Assembly (NCBI GenBank): GCA_902589965.1
Contig: CACIUX010000004.1
Location: 41,687 to 105,686 of the forward strand
Direction of reading: 5' to 3'
Source of the DNA: an uncultured SAR86 cluster bacterium
Lineage (GTDB): Bacteria; Pseudomonadota; Gammaproteobacteria; Magnimaribacterales; AG-339-G14
Length of the DNA: 64,000 nt
The notes beneath the pieces were generated by a model. That model did no database searches and was not told the origin of the DNA. It was given only the letters and a program-made list of their open reading frames with translations. A program made the position numbers and the translations under genes. Below are positions 49,712 to 58,970 of this stretch, in pieces (positions within the stretch are counted from its first letter, which is position 1; every line of letters begins with the position of its first letter).

Positions 49712-50588
49712 TGGTGTACTTCAAATTGATAAGCCAAAAGATGAGTCGTCTGCTTCCCATATAAGAAGACTATCAAAATTAGAACCGGTACTAAAAATTG
49801 GACATTGTGGAACACTTGATCCAATGGCTACTGGAATTTTGGTAGTTTGTCTTAATCAAATGACCAGATTTGCTTCATATCTAAGCTCGTCTGAAAAAAC
49901 TTATCAAGCATGCATATACTTTGGAAAAAAGACTAGCACTGGTGACTCTGAAGGAGAGATAATTGATTCAAAAGAATTTTCATTTTTAGATTTATCTTCA
50001 AAAGATGTAGAAAATACAATTCAAAAATTCTTGGGCAAATCTAAACAGAAACCTCCAGCATTCTCAGCCTTAAAACACAAAGGAAAATCTCTATATGAGT
50101 ACGCAAGAAAAGGCATAAAAATAGACAAAGATGAAAGAGAAATTTTTATATCTTCAATAAAACTTTTATCCATAATTGGAAATGAAGTTAATATTGAAGT
50201 CTCTTGTAGCTCTGGAACTTACGTAAGATCCTTAGCAGAAGATATCGGTGAACTATTTAATTGTCCTGCATATTTGAAAGATCTTAGAAGAACCAGATCA
50301 GGGAATTTCCATGTGAAAAATGCAATCAAACTCCCTCAAGACAGTTTACCTACCGATAAAATAATTTCACCAAATGATGCACTAAATTGCTTTAATGAGA
50401 TACAATGCGCGCCAGATATAGTGGATAAATTAAGAAACGGCCAATTCGTCGAATCTAACTTGAAATACGATTCTTCGACTATTTTAAGGCTAAGGGATTC
50501 CAAAAGGGGATTCATTGGATTGGTAGAATATGATGAAGGTTTACTTAAACCAAAACGATTCCTAGAAAATTTTCTATCTTTATCTTAA
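49704..50588 (+). CDS. truB: tRNA pseudouridine-55 synthase TruB
   Basis: Makes pseudouridine 55 in the T loop of tRNAs. The 294 residues begin GVLQIDKPKDESS and have catalytic Asp 39 in GHCGTLDPMATGILVV. YVRSLAEDIG is in the second half. The C-terminal part is the RNA-binding domain. It is placed between rbfA and rpsO as in E. coli. Confidence 0.96.
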   Translation: MINGVLQIDKPKDESSASHIRRLSKLEPVLKIGHCGTLDPMATGILVVCLNQMTRFASYLSSSEKTYQACIYFGKKTSTGDSEGEIIDSKEFSFLDLSSKDVENTIQKFLGKSKQKPPAFSALKHKGKSLYEYARKGIKIDKDEREIFISSIKLLSIIGNEVNIEVSCSSGTYVRSLAEDIGELFNCPAYLKDLRRTRSGNFHVKNAIKLPQDSLPTDKIISPNDALNCFNEIQCAPDIVDKLRNGQFVESNLKYDSSTILRLRDSKRGFIGLVEYDEGLLKPKRFLENFLSLS

Positions 50589-50593
50589 AAACT

Positions 50594-50599
50594 AGGAGG
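50594..50599 (+). promoter_or_regulatory. Shine-Dalgarno that sets the TTG start of rpsO
   Basis: AGGAGG lies five bases before TTG at 50605. It fixes that codon as the start and probably makes up for the weak start codon of this highly expressed gene. Confidence 0.75.
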
Positions 50600-50604
50600 A
50601 CTCA

Positions 50605-50874
50605 TTGAGTTTAACAACAGAACAGAAAAATGAAATTGTAAGTAAATTCGCCGTATCGGATGGAGATACTGGTTCACCTCAGGTTCAAATAGCTTTATTA
50701 ACTGCGAATATTGAATCGTTACAGAAGCATTTTAAAGATCATGCGAAGGATCATCACTCCCGTCAAGGACTTATAAGAATGGTGAATTCTAGGAGAAAAT
50801 TATTAGATTATCTCAAAGGAAAAGATCCCGAGGCTTATTCTTCTGTTCTAGAAGCACTGAATCTAAGAAAGTAA
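50605..50874 (+). CDS. rpsO: 30S ribosomal protein S15
   Basis: Primary 16S-binding protein of the platform. The 89 residues equal the E. coli length, with [16 protein letters not shown] and [22 protein letters not shown], the rRNA-binding loops. The start is TTG with a complete Shine-Dalgarno. No terminator was seen in the 29 bases before pnp, so the two are probably co-transcribed. Confidence 0.97.
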   Translation: MSLTTEQKNEIVSKFAVSDGDTGSPQVQIALLTANIESLQKHFKDHAKDHHSRQGLIRMVNSRRKLLDYLKGKDPEAYSSVLEALNLRK

Positions 50875-50903
50875 TTTCGATTCAGATTTATAAAGGAAAT
50901 AAA

Positions 50904-53009
50904 ATGTTTGAAGAGACTTATGCGTCAGTTACAACAAATGTGGCTGGAAGAGAAATAAAATTAGAAACAGGAAAAATAGCACGACAAGCAACAGCATCTA
51001 TCATTGCTTCTTCTGGTGATAATCAAGTTCTAGTAACTGTTGTTGCTGGAAGAGAGCCAGAAGGCCAATCTTTTTTTCCACTAACAGTAAATTACACAGA
51101 AAAATATTATGCTGCAGGAAAGATTCCAGGCAGTTTTTTTCGAAGAGAGGGTAGACCAACTGAAAAAGAAACACTTGTCTCAAGACTTATTGATAGACCT
51201 TTAAGACCTTTATTTCCGAAAGGTTATTTTCAAGAGGTCCAGGTAATATGCACAGTTTTGTCTGCTGATAAGAATGAAAGTCCAGAGATTATTTCTCTTA
51301 TTGGAGCATCTGCTGCTTTAGCTATATCCGGTCTTCCTTTTGAGGGTCCAATTTCTGCTGCAAGAGTCGGATTTGTTGATGGATCATATGTGCTCAATCC
51401 TGATAATGAATCACTTGAAAAATCAATGTTGGATATGGTTGTTGCTGGAACGAAAGATGCTATTTTGATGGTTGAATCTGAGGCAAAAGAACTTTCAGAA
51501 GATCAAATGCTCGGAGCTGTTTTATTTGCTCATCAAGAAATGCAAAAAACAATTACTTTAATCGAAGAGCTCGCTTCAAAAACCTCTATTCCTGAAATTG
51601 AATATTCTATAAAAGAAGATAATTCTGAATTAAAAGAAAAAATAATAAACATCATAAGAGATGACCTAGTGAGTGCTTATTCGATTCCAGAAAAGGCTAA
51701 AAGACAAGAATCAGTCTCTCTTGCTCGAGATAAAATGAAAGAGAGTCTTAGTGATGAAGATTTGGAAGATGAAAACGCTATTTCTGGATATTTCAAATCA
51801 GTAGAATCAGAAATAGTAAGATCTAGACTCCTTAATGGAGATTCAAGAATAGATGGAAGAGACCTTGATACAGTCAGACCAATAGATATAGAAGTTGGAT
51901 TTTTAAATAAATCGCATGGTTCTTGTTTGTTTACGAGAGGTGAGACCCAATCTATTGGTGTTGCAACACTAGGTGGGTCCAGAGATGCTCAATTGATTGA
52001 TGCTCTAGAAGGTACAACAAATGATCCCTTTATGCTTCATTATAACTTTCCTCCATTTTCTGTTGGTGAGGCAGGTTTTATAGGTGCACCGAAAAGAAGA
52101 GAAATCGGTCATGGAAAATTAGCACGAAGAGCTTTGGAAGCAGTTTTGCCATCCCAAGAAGAGTTTCCCTACACCATAAGGGTTGTATCCGAAATAACTG
52201 AATCGAATGGCTCTAGTTCCATGGCAACAGTTTGTTCTTCAAGTCTATCAATGATGGATGCAGGAATTCCTATTAAGAAAGCTGTGGCAGGAGTAGCTAT
52301 GGGACTTGTTCTTGATGGCGATGATTTCTGTGTCATAACAGATATTTTAGGAGATGAAGATCATCTGGGAGATATGGATTTTAAGGTAGCAGGAACTTCA
52401 GATGGAGTAACGGCTCTTCAGATGGATATTAAAGTTAAAGGAATATCAGAAGAGATAATGGAGGTAGCTCTTGAGAAAGCACAGACAGCAAGGACTCACA
52501 TCCTTGAAAAAATGGATTCTGTATTGGACTCACCAAGAAAAGAGCTTTCTCCAAATGCCCCGCAAGCCGTAAATATGACTATTGCAAAAGATAAAATTAG
52601 AGAAGTGATTGGAAAAGGCGGTTCGGTAATTAAAAGTATTACCGAAAAATCTGGTGCAAATGTGGATATTAATGATGATGGAGAAATTAAAATATTTGGC
52701 GATTCACCTGAATCAAGGCAAACAGCCATAGACCTTATTAATCAAATTGTTGCAGATCCTGAAGTCGGTCACATATATACCGGAACTGTAGTTAAAATTG
52801 TCGAGTTCGGAGCTTTTGTTTCAATAGATGGTGGAAAAGAAGGCCTAGTCCATGTCTCAGAAATCATGGAAGAAAGGGTTGAGAAAGTTTCTGACTACCT
52901 TGTTGAAGGAGAAGAAGTCGATGTTAAAGTCATTGGTATTGATGACAGAGGTAGGGTAAAACTTAGCATCAAAGCAGTAAATTCACCGGAAGAAACTACC
53001 GAAGGATAA
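50904..53009 (+). CDS. pnp: Polyribonucleotide nucleotidyltransferase (PNPase)
   Basis: Phosphorolytic 3'-5' exoribonuclease, trimeric, part of the RNA degradosome in E. coli. The 701 residues have two RNase PH domains joined by a helical domain (GREPEGQSFFPLTVNYTEK, then the active half with SNGSSSMATVCSSSLSMMDAG). A KH domain (IREVIGKGGSVIKSITEKSG) and an S1 domain (GTVVKIVEFGAFVSIDGGKE) follow. GGAAAT precedes the ATG. It is convergent with tRNA-Met. Confidence 0.97.
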   Translation: MFEETYASVTTNVAGREIKLETGKIARQATASIIASSGDNQVLVTVVAGREPEGQSFFPLTVNYTEKYYAAGKIPGSFFRREGRPTEKETLVSRLIDRPLRPLFPKGYFQEVQVICTVLSADKNESPEIISLIGASAALAISGLPFEGPISAARVGFVDGSYVLNPDNESLEKSMLDMVVAGTKDAILMVESEAKELSEDQMLGAVLFAHQEMQKTITLIEELASKTSIPEIEYSIKEDNSELKEKIINIIRDDLVSAYSIPEKAKRQESVSLARDKMKESLSDEDLEDENAISGYFKSVESEIVRSRLLNGDSRIDGRDLDTVRPIDIEVGFLNKSHGSCLFTRGETQSIGVATLGGSRDAQLIDALEGTTNDPFMLHYNFPPFSVGEAGFIGAPKRREIGHGKLARRALEAVLPSQEEFPYTIRVVSEITESNGSSSMATVCSSSLSMMDAGIPIKKAVAGVAMGLVLDGDDFCVITDILGDEDHLGDMDFKVAGTSDGVTALQMDIKVKGISEEIMEVALEKAQTARTHILEKMDSVLDSPRKELSPNAPQAVNMTIAKDKIREVIGKGGSVIKSITEKSGANVDINDDGEIKIFGDSPESRQTAIDLINQIVADPEVGHIYTGTVVKIVEFGAFVSIDGGKEGLVHVSEIMEERVEKVSDYLVEGEEVDVKVIGIDDRGRVKLSIKAVNSPEETTEG

Positions 53010-53012
53010 ATC

Positions 53013-53089
53013 TGGTGGCTATGGGTAGACTTGAACTACCGACCTCTGCGTTATGAGTGCAGCGCTCTAACCAGCTGAGCTACATAGCC
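53013..53089 (-). tRNA. Elongator tRNA-Met (anticodon CAT)
   Basis: A 77-base tRNA with encoded CCA. Acceptor GGCTATG pairs with CATAGCC; position 1 is paired, unlike the initiator. The anticodon loop is CTCATAA between CTGCA and CGCAG, which leaves an A31/C39 mismatch at the base of the loop. It follows ychF and ends 3 bases from the end of pnp. Confidence 0.95.
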
Positions 53090-53100
53090 AAAGAAAGAGA

Positions 53101-53129
53101 ATTCTCTTAGTCTGATCATTAAAAGTCAA
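53101..53129 (-). promoter_or_regulatory. Candidate promoter for elongator tRNA-Met
   Basis: On the minus strand TTGACT (53129-53124, 5 of 6) and GAGAAT (53106-53101, 4 of 6) are spaced 17 bases apart. The start would fall near 53095, a few bases before the mature tRNA. The -10 lies within a 14-base perfect palindrome (53095-53108). Confidence 0.5.
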
Positions 53130-53137
53130 GCAACAAG

Positions 53138-54223
53138 CTATACATTGAATCTGAAGTGAACTATGTCTCCATCTTCAATGATGTATTCAGAACCTTCGGA
53201 TCTTAATTTTCCCGCCTCTTTAGCTCCTAGTTCACCATTAAACTCAATATAGTCTTCATAGGAAATGGTTTCAGCTCTGATAAAACCTTTTTCAAAGTCT
53301 GTATGAATTGTTCCTGCAGCTTGAGGAGCCAGAGATCCTTTTTTTATTTCCCAAGCTCTTACTTCTTTTTTTCCGGCCGTAAAAAAGGTTTGAAGACCTA
53401 AGCTATCAAATGCTGCCCTGATCATGACGTTTAATCCAGGTTCTTTCAGACCTATATCTCGCAGAAGATCATCTTTGTCATCTCCAAGCTCAGCTATTTC
53501 AGCTTCTAGCTGATTGCATAGACCAATGACTTGAGAATTATTTTCAGAGGCGAATTCTTTAACAGATGAATAAAATTCATTTTCTTCAAGGCTATCGTCT
53601 ATGTTTGCAACATATATAACAGGTTTGATTGAAATAAGATTTAAGCCTTTAAGTTCAGCTAAATCGTTATTTTCAAAGTTTATATTTCTTAAATTCTCTT
53701 CTTTATTGAGAAATTCCAGTGTTTTTTCATAAACTTTTAAGGTAAAGAGAAGCTTTTTGTCGCCACTTTTAGCTCTCCTCTTAACATTTTCAATGGCGTT
53801 CTCAAGAACTTCCATGTCAGCAAGGATAAGTTCAAGTTCTATCGTTCTTATATCATCTAGAGGAGATATTTTATCTTTGACATGAATTATGCTTTCATCT
53901 TCAAAGCATCTAACCACATGAATAATCGCATCTGTTTCTCTGATATTTGCAAGAAACTTATTACCTAAACCCTCTCCCTTGGAAGCTCCCTCAACAAGAC
54001 CTGCGATATCAACAAATTCAACAGTTGATTGAATTATTTCCTCAGGATCAACAATTTCAGCTATTTTATTTAGTCTTTTGTCAGGAAGATTTACTATTCC
54101 AACATTAGGATCAATTGTGCAGAATGGAAAATTTTCAGCTTGTATGCCAGAAGATGTTAACGCATTGAATAAGGTAGATTTTCCTACGTTAGGTAATCCC
54201 ACAATCCCACATTTAAGTCCCAT
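53138..54223 (-). CDS. ychF: Redox-regulated ATPase YchF (Obg family)
   Basis: Ribosome-associated P-loop protein that prefers ATP over GTP. The 361 residues start MGLKCGIVGLPNVGKSTLF, with P-loop residues 9-16. A TGS domain lies at the C-terminal end (about 275-358). The ATG at 54223 overlaps the pth stop and matches the E. coli start, so the 13-codon upstream extension is rejected. pth-ychF is a conserved pair. Confidence 0.95.
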   Translation of the reverse strand: MGLKCGIVGLPNVGKSTLFNALTSSGIQAENFPFCTIDPNVGIVNLPDKRLNKIAEIVDPEEIIQSTVEFVDIAGLVEGASKGEGLGNKFLANIRETDAIIHVVRCFEDESIIHVKDKISPLDDIRTIELELILADMEVLENAIENVKRRAKSGDKKLLFTLKVYEKTLEFLNKEENLRNINFENNDLAELKGLNLISIKPVIYVANIDDSLEENEFYSSVKEFASENNSQVIGLCNQLEAEIAELGDDKDDLLRDIGLKEPGLNVMIRAAFDSLGLQTFFTAGKKEVRAWEIKKGSLAPQAAGTIHTDFEKGFIRAETISYEDYIEFNGELGAKEAGKLRSEGSEYIIEDGDIVHFRFNV

Positions 54224-54801
54224 TATTTTTTTGAATGTAATTGCGTCAAAGCTTTTTCCCAATCATCAAAAGCAACAAGTTCAAAAACTTCCAAAGCATT
54301 ATGCATTGCTATAAGTTTATTTTTTCTTTCACTAGAAGATCCTTTTTTTACGACAAAGGAATTAACTTTTTTTGTATCGCCTGGATGACCTATACCAATT
54401 CTTAGCCTCTTAAAATCTTTTTCACCAGACAAGCTCTGCATAATATCTTTTAAGCCATTGTGACCCCCATCTCCTCCCGAGAATTTTAATTTTGATACTC
54501 CAGGAGGAAGATCTAGGTCATCATGAACAACAAGAAGATTTTTTAATTTTATATTTTCCCCTTTTACAGTAGGAGCAACACTTTTTCCACTTTGATTCAT
54601 AAACAGGGTAGGGATAGAAAGGATGACCTCCATATCTTTCAATAGAAATTTTCCTATAGAAGCTTTATATTTTTTCTTTTCTGTTAACTCAACATTATAC
54701 TTCTCACAAAGCATATGAACGAAATCCGTTCCCGCATTATGTCTTGTATTAGCATACCTTGAGCCAGGATTTCCTAACCCAACCACTAAAAAGGTTTCCA
54801 T
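54223..54801 (-). CDS. pth: Peptidyl-tRNA hydrolase
   Basis: Releases peptides from prematurely dropped peptidyl-tRNA. The 192-residue protein has VVGLGNPGSRYANTRHNAG with catalytic His 21, TLFMNQSGKSV, and VVHDDLDLPPG followed by GGHNGLKDI. Its length matches E. coli (194). It follows rplY by 3 bases. Confidence 0.96.
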   Translation of the reverse strand: METFLVVGLGNPGSRYANTRHNAGTDFVHMLCEKYNVELTEKKKYKASIGKFLLKDMEVILSIPTLFMNQSGKSVAPTVKGENIKLKNLLVVHDDLDLPPGVSKLKFSGGDGGHNGLKDIMQSLSGEKDFKRLRIGIGHPGDTKKVNSFVVKKGSSSERKNKLIAMHNALEVFELVAFDDWEKALTQLHSKK

Positions 54802-54804
54802 AAA

Positions 54805-55506
54805 TTAGTTATCGTTAGATTCTTCTTCTTGAGGCTCGTCTGTTTTAGATGAATCGGCAGAAGCTTCAGCATCGTCTGAAACTTCTTCACCATCTTCTCC
54901 AATCACAGGATCATCATCAATTTCAAGAGAGGCTCTGGTAACAGAACAAGAGAGAACAGGTTGATCTTGAAGATCATTTAATACGCTGGTCAGTTCGACA
55001 CCTTCGGGTAAGGAAATTTCTGACATCATTACAGATTGATTCAATTCAATGTTTTGAGTGTCGATTTCAATAAATTCCGGAAGAGAGGCTGCAGAGCATA
55101 AAACTTCTACTTCGTTTCTGAGGTGAGAAATCATACCGCCTTGTTGTTTGACGCCAATACAAATATCCTCATTAATAAATTTTAATGGGACATTAACAGT
55201 CACTTTCGTATCTTTTGAAACAACAAGGAAGTCAACGTGTGAAGGTCTATCATTTCTCGGGTTTCTTTGAATATCTTTCAATAGAACCTCAAAAGGGGAT
55301 CCATCAATATTCAAATCGATGACTTGGGAAAAAATACTTGGGTTTTCAAGAATTTTTTTAAGATCTTTCTCCAAGACTTTAATATTTGAAGATTTTTCTT
55401 CTCCGTATATAACCCCGGGGACTATTTCAGAAGATCTCAAGCTTCTTGAATTTGCCTTACCTGTTTCTTGTCTGGATTCACCAGATATAGTTATTTTTTC
55501 GCTCAT
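54805..55506 (-). CDS. rplY: 50S ribosomal protein L25, long CTC/TL5 form
   Basis: Binds 5S rRNA. The 233-residue protein has the N-terminal L25 domain (RQETGKANSRSLRSSEIVPGVIYG, DIQRNPRNDRPSHVDF) and the second beta domain of the CTC form, which E. coli L25 lacks. The last 40 residues are a very acidic, low-complexity tail. It lies 3 bases after prs. Confidence 0.93.
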   Translation of the reverse strand: MSEKITISGESRQETGKANSRSLRSSEIVPGVIYGEEKSSNIKVLEKDLKKILENPSIFSQVIDLNIDGSPFEVLLKDIQRNPRNDRPSHVDFLVVSKDTKVTVNVPLKFINEDICIGVKQQGGMISHLRNEVEVLCSAASLPEFIEIDTQNIELNQSVMMSEISLPEGVELTSVLNDLQDQPVLSCSVTRASLEIDDDPVIGEDGEEVSDDAEASADSSKTDEPQEEESNDN

Positions 55507-55509
55507 TTT

Positions 55510-56466
55510 TTATAAAAACATTTCACTGATTGATTCTTCTCTATTCACTCTTGTTATAGCGCCTGCTAATGTTGAATCCATGGAGACAATCTTTATTTTT
55601 TTACAATTTTCAGCCTCTTTTGAGAGCGGAATTGTATCAGTTACTATCAATGAGTCTAGCTTTGATTTGGATATTTTTTCAATTGCAGAACCAGAGAGAA
55701 CTGGGTGAGAAATATAAGCATAAACTTTTTGAGCGCCATGTTTTTTCAATGCATCGGCAGCGTTGCAGAGAGTTCCTGCTGTATCAATTATGTCATCGAT
55801 AATAATGCATGTTTTTTTCTTAACGTCCCCAATAACATTCATGACTTCAGATTCATTCGCCTTTTCTCTTCTTTTATCGATGATAGCTAAATCAGTATCC
55901 CCCATATATTTTGCTAGTGCTCTTGCTCTTACAACACCACCTACATCAGGAGAAACTACAATTTGGTTTGGATATCTTGATCTGTTTATGTGATTTAAGA
56001 ATGCTTTTGTAACATAGATATTATCCACAGGTATATTGAAGAAACCCTGTATTTGGTCTGAGTGTAAATCCAGAGTCATGATTCTATTTGCACCAGCAAT
56101 CTGAAGAATTTCAGCAACTAGTTTTGCTGAAATAGGCACTCTTTCAGATCTAACCCTTCGATCCTGTCTGGCATAACCAAAATAGGGGATCACTGCGGTA
56201 ATTCTGGATGCAGACGCTCTCCTTAAAGCATCTATCATAATTGATAACTCCATGAGATTTTCATTTGCAGGAGAACAAGTTGATTGGATTATGAATACAT
56301 CTTTTCCTCTGACATTAACGTTTATCCTTACATCTGACTCGCCATCGCTGAATCTCTCAACTTCAGCTTTTCCTAGATTTTTACCAAGTTTTTTAGCAAT
56401 CTTTCCAGCTAACATATTGTTAGCATTACCTGAAAATAAAATAAGATTTTTGGCAGGCTTTAACAT
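55510..56466 (-). CDS. prs: Ribose-phosphate pyrophosphokinase
   Basis: Makes PRPP from ribose 5-phosphate and ATP for nucleotide, histidine and tryptophan synthesis. The 318 residues carry [31 protein letters not shown], the metal histidine in [13 protein letters not shown] and the PRPP loop [12 protein letters not shown]. It begins 6 bases after tRNA-Gln, on the same strand. Confidence 0.97.
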   Translation of the reverse strand: MLKPAKNLILFSGNANNMLAGKIAKKLGKNLGKAEVERFSDGESDVRINVNVRGKDVFIIQSTCSPANENLMELSIMIDALRRASASRITAVIPYFGYARQDRRVRSERVPISAKLVAEILQIAGANRIMTLDLHSDQIQGFFNIPVDNIYVTKAFLNHINRSRYPNQIVVSPDVGGVVRARALAKYMGDTDLAIIDKRREKANESEVMNVIGDVKKKTCIIIDDIIDTAGTLCNAADALKKHGAQKVYAYISHPVLSGSAIEKISKSKLDSLIVTDTIPLSKEAENCKKIKIVSMDSTLAGAITRVNREESISEMFL

Positions 56467-56472
56467 TTTATC

Positions 56473-56547
56473 TGGCTGGGGTGGTAGGATTCGAACCTAC
56501 GCATGGCGGCATCAAAAGCCGCTGCCTTACCGCTTGGCCACACCCCA
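56473..56547 (-). tRNA. tRNA-Gln (anticodon TTG)
   Basis: A 75-base tRNA with encoded CCA. Acceptor TGGGGTG pairs with CACCCCA, and the anticodon stem GCGGC/GCCGC holds loop TTTTGAT (TTG). The T arm contains GGTTCGAATCC. It sits between ispE and prs, as in other Gammaproteobacteria. Its 5' end touches the ispE stop codon. Confidence 0.97.
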
Positions 56548-57348
56548 TTATTTATTAAGTTCATCATATATCGGAGACTTGTCTAAACTTCTTGTTACAA
56601 AAAACTTACAGTTAGTCGGAACTTTCGTTGCAATTGTATACGCCTCTTCTGAAGAATTAAAATTTAAATACATTGAAGAGCCAGTTCCAGATAATTCTAC
56701 AGTTCCATATTGAGACATGAGGTTAAAAATTTCATTTATTTCTGGATATACTTTTCTTGCAAAGTACTCAAAATCATTTTTTAAATGTTTTGGAAAATCT
56801 GTCTTATTTTCTTCATAAAACTTGAATGCATCAGCCGTGGAAATTTTTATATCTGGATGGATAATTAAATAATAATTTGCCTCTATTTCAATAGTTTCAA
56901 GTAATTCGCCTCTTCCTTTAGCAATAGAATTTTCTCCTTTTATGAAAAAAGGAACATCGCTTCCAAGATTAAGTCCAATTTTTAATAACTTCTTATCCGG
57001 TAAATTTAATTTAAAAAGTTTATTTAGAACGATCAATGTAGAGGCACAATTTGAACTTCCACCCCCTAAGCCTGCACCTATTGGTATATTTTTATGTACT
57101 TTAAAAGAGAAATCAGATTTTTCATTGCATAAGCTTTTCATCAAAAAATAAGCTTTTGTAATGAGATTATCTTCAGTTTTAATTTCATCATTATTGATTT
57201 TAAGTTCGAAATTTTTACTTTCTTTTATCTCAAGATAATCATACAAAGATATTAATCTGAACTCAGTTTCAAGATCATGATAGCCATCAGGTCTCTTTGA
57301 ATTTATTTTCAGACCAATGTTTAACTTCGCTGGACAGGAAACTTTCAT
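56548..57348 (-). CDS. ispE: 4-(cytidine 5'-diphospho)-2-C-methyl-D-erythritol kinase
   Basis: GHMP kinase of the MEP isoprenoid pathway, two steps after Dxr. The 266 residues have the N-terminal PAKLNIGLKI and RPDGYHDLET, the ATP loop PIGAGLGGGSSNCASTL (about 91-107) and the C-terminal GTVELSGTGSSMY. The ATG overlaps the lolB stop. The stop codon abuts tRNA-Gln with no spacer. Confidence 0.95.
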   Translation of the reverse strand: MKVSCPAKLNIGLKINSKRPDGYHDLETEFRLISLYDYLEIKESKNFELKINNDEIKTEDNLITKAYFLMKSLCNEKSDFSFKVHKNIPIGAGLGGGSSNCASTLIVLNKLFKLNLPDKKLLKIGLNLGSDVPFFIKGENSIAKGRGELLETIEIEANYYLIIHPDIKISTADAFKFYEENKTDFPKHLKNDFEYFARKVYPEINEIFNLMSQYGTVELSGTGSSMYLNFNSSEEAYTIATKVPTNCKFFVTRSLDKSPIYDELNK

Positions 57349-57860
57349 TTATTTATTAAAATCTTAAGTTTATAAAATGGATTAGTTGCAACTAATTTAT
57401 CCTTATCTTCTTGAGCGTCGGATATTTTTTCAATAAGGATAGAATCTTCTATTATTTTTAGGAGTTTGCAGTCTCCAGATAGGCAATCTCTGTAGTACCA
57501 ATCCACTACAGAATAAAGTGTAAAAATTAATTTATCATTCTTTTGAATTATTCCTTCTGCTTTTCTTCTGAAAGAATTATTGACTAGTAATCGATATGTA
57601 TCTTTATTTTTGAACACAAGGCTGAATTTTGGATAGAACCTACTACTTTTAAAATTTATTATTATCTTTTCTTTTTGTTTTAAAAAAGTGACTTTTCCGT
57701 TGAGGAAAGATTCCCTTGTTGTAAATGAAAAACTTGCATCTAAAAAATCTCTACCATTTTTTGAAGTAATTAAGTCATCTTTAACAGTTGCACAAGACGA
57801 AAGATAGGATACTAAAATAAAAATAAGTAGAATTGACCTCAGGATTGAATTTTTATTCAT
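57345..57860 (-). CDS. lolB: Outer-membrane lipoprotein receptor LolB
   Basis: Accepts lipoproteins from LolA and inserts them into the outer membrane. The 171-residue protein has a signal peptide and lipobox LSSC (Cys 23), then a beta-rich domain. Sequence similarity is low by eye, but the lolB-ispE-tRNA-prs order is strongly conserved and supports the call. It is divergent from prfA across only 18 bases. Confidence 0.82.
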   Translation of the reverse strand: MNKNSILRSILLIFILVSYLSSCATVKDDLITSKNGRDFLDASFSFTTRESFLNGKVTFLKQKEKIIINFKSSRFYPKFSLVFKNKDTYRLLVNNSFRRKAEGIIQKNDKLIFTLYSVVDWYYRDCLSGDCKLLKIIEDSILIEKISDAQEDKDKLVATNPFYKLKILINK

Positions 57861-57878
57861 CTTTTAAAAATTTTACAA

Positions 57879-58970
57879 ATGTTAGATTCAATAAAAACAA
57901 GATTAACTGAGATTAAGGATAATTTCTCTGATATTCAGACTAAATTGAGCATGCCAGATGTAATAAATGATCAAAAGCAGTATGCATCTTTATCGAAAGA
58001 ATATTCTAATTTAAAACCTATTGTAGAAAAATTCGAAGAGTACATTCAGTGCGAAAGCAATATTTCAAGTGCTGAAGAAGTCCTTAATGAATCTGATATG
58101 GATTTAGCGGAGTTAGCAAAAGAGGAAATTAAAGAAAATAACGAAAGAATATCTGAGATTGAAATAGAGCTGAAAAATCTTCTTATACCTGTTGATGAGA
58201 ATGATGATAAAAATGTTTTTGTTGAAGTTAGAGCTGGAACCGGTGGCGATGAGGCAGCACTTTTTGTTGGAGACCTTTATAGAATGTATCTAAGGCTAGC
58301 AGAAAGAAATAGATGGAAGAGTGACCTCATTTCGTCAAGAGAAAGCGAGCAAGGTGGATTTAAAGAAGTTGTAATAAAGATCTCTGGAGAGAATGTTTAT
58401 AAAAAATTGAAGTTTGAATCTGGGATACATCGTGTTCAAAGAGTTCCTTCAACTGAATCACAAGGAAGAATTCATACCTCGGCATGCTCAGTAGCTGTTC
58501 TTGCGGAAATAGAAGATGTTGAAGAAGTCGAGATAGACAAGTCTGAAATCAGAACTGACACTTTTCGCGCCTCTGGTGCAGGAGGGCAACATGTTAATAA
58601 GACAGATTCAGCCGTAAGGTTAACTCACATTCCGACCGGAATAGTCGTTGAGTGCCAGGATGATAGGTCTCAACATAAGAATAAAGCAAAAGCACTTACT
58701 TTGCTCGGTGCAAAGCTCAAAGCAATGGCAGAAGAAGAACTAACTCAAGAGCAAGCTGAAAAAAGAAAAAATATGGTTGGGTCCGGAGATCGATCTGAAA
58801 AAATTAGGACATATAATTTTCCTCAAAGTAGAATCACTGATCATAGAATTGAATTTTCGGTTCATAATTTGGATGGTTTCCTAGATGGTGAAATGGAAAT
58901 CATGATCTCAACGTTATTAGAAGAAAATCAAGCTAGATTATTATCAAACCTTGAAAAAACATTCTCATGA
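57879..58970 (+). CDS. prfA: Peptide chain release factor 1
   Basis: Reads UAA and UAG and triggers peptide release. The 363 residues have the stop-codon-reading loop with PST in QRVPSTESQGRIHTS. The catalytic GGQ is in SGAGGQHVNKTDSAVRLTH near residue 237, and RNLEKTF-like ends close the protein. In most Gammaproteobacteria hemA precedes prfA; here the lolB gene is directly divergent and hemA is absent. It overlaps prmC by ATGA. Confidence 0.96.
   Translation: MLDSIKTRLTEIKDNFSDIQTKLSMPDVINDQKQYASLSKEYSNLKPIVEKFEEYIQCESNISSAEEVLNESDMDLAELAKEEIKENNERISEIEIELKNLLIPVDENDDKNVFVEVRAGTGGDEAALFVGDLYRMYLRLAERNRWKSDLISSRESEQGGFKEVVIKISGENVYKKLKFESGIHRVQRVPSTESQGRIHTSACSVAVLAEIEDVEEVEIDKSEIRTDTFRASGAGGQHVNKTDSAVRLTHIPTGIVVECQDDRSQHKNKAKALTLLGAKLKAMAEEELTQEQAEKRKNMVGSGDRSEKIRTYNFPQSRITDHRIEFSVHNLDGFLDGEMEIMISTLLEENQARLLSNLEKTFS

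Noticed and set aside
53095..53108. 14-base perfect palindrome AAGAGAATTCTCTT
   Set aside because: It has no loop, so it is a poor RNA hairpin, and no T run follows. It coincides with the candidate -10 and start site of tRNA-Met and is probably explained by that or by chance.
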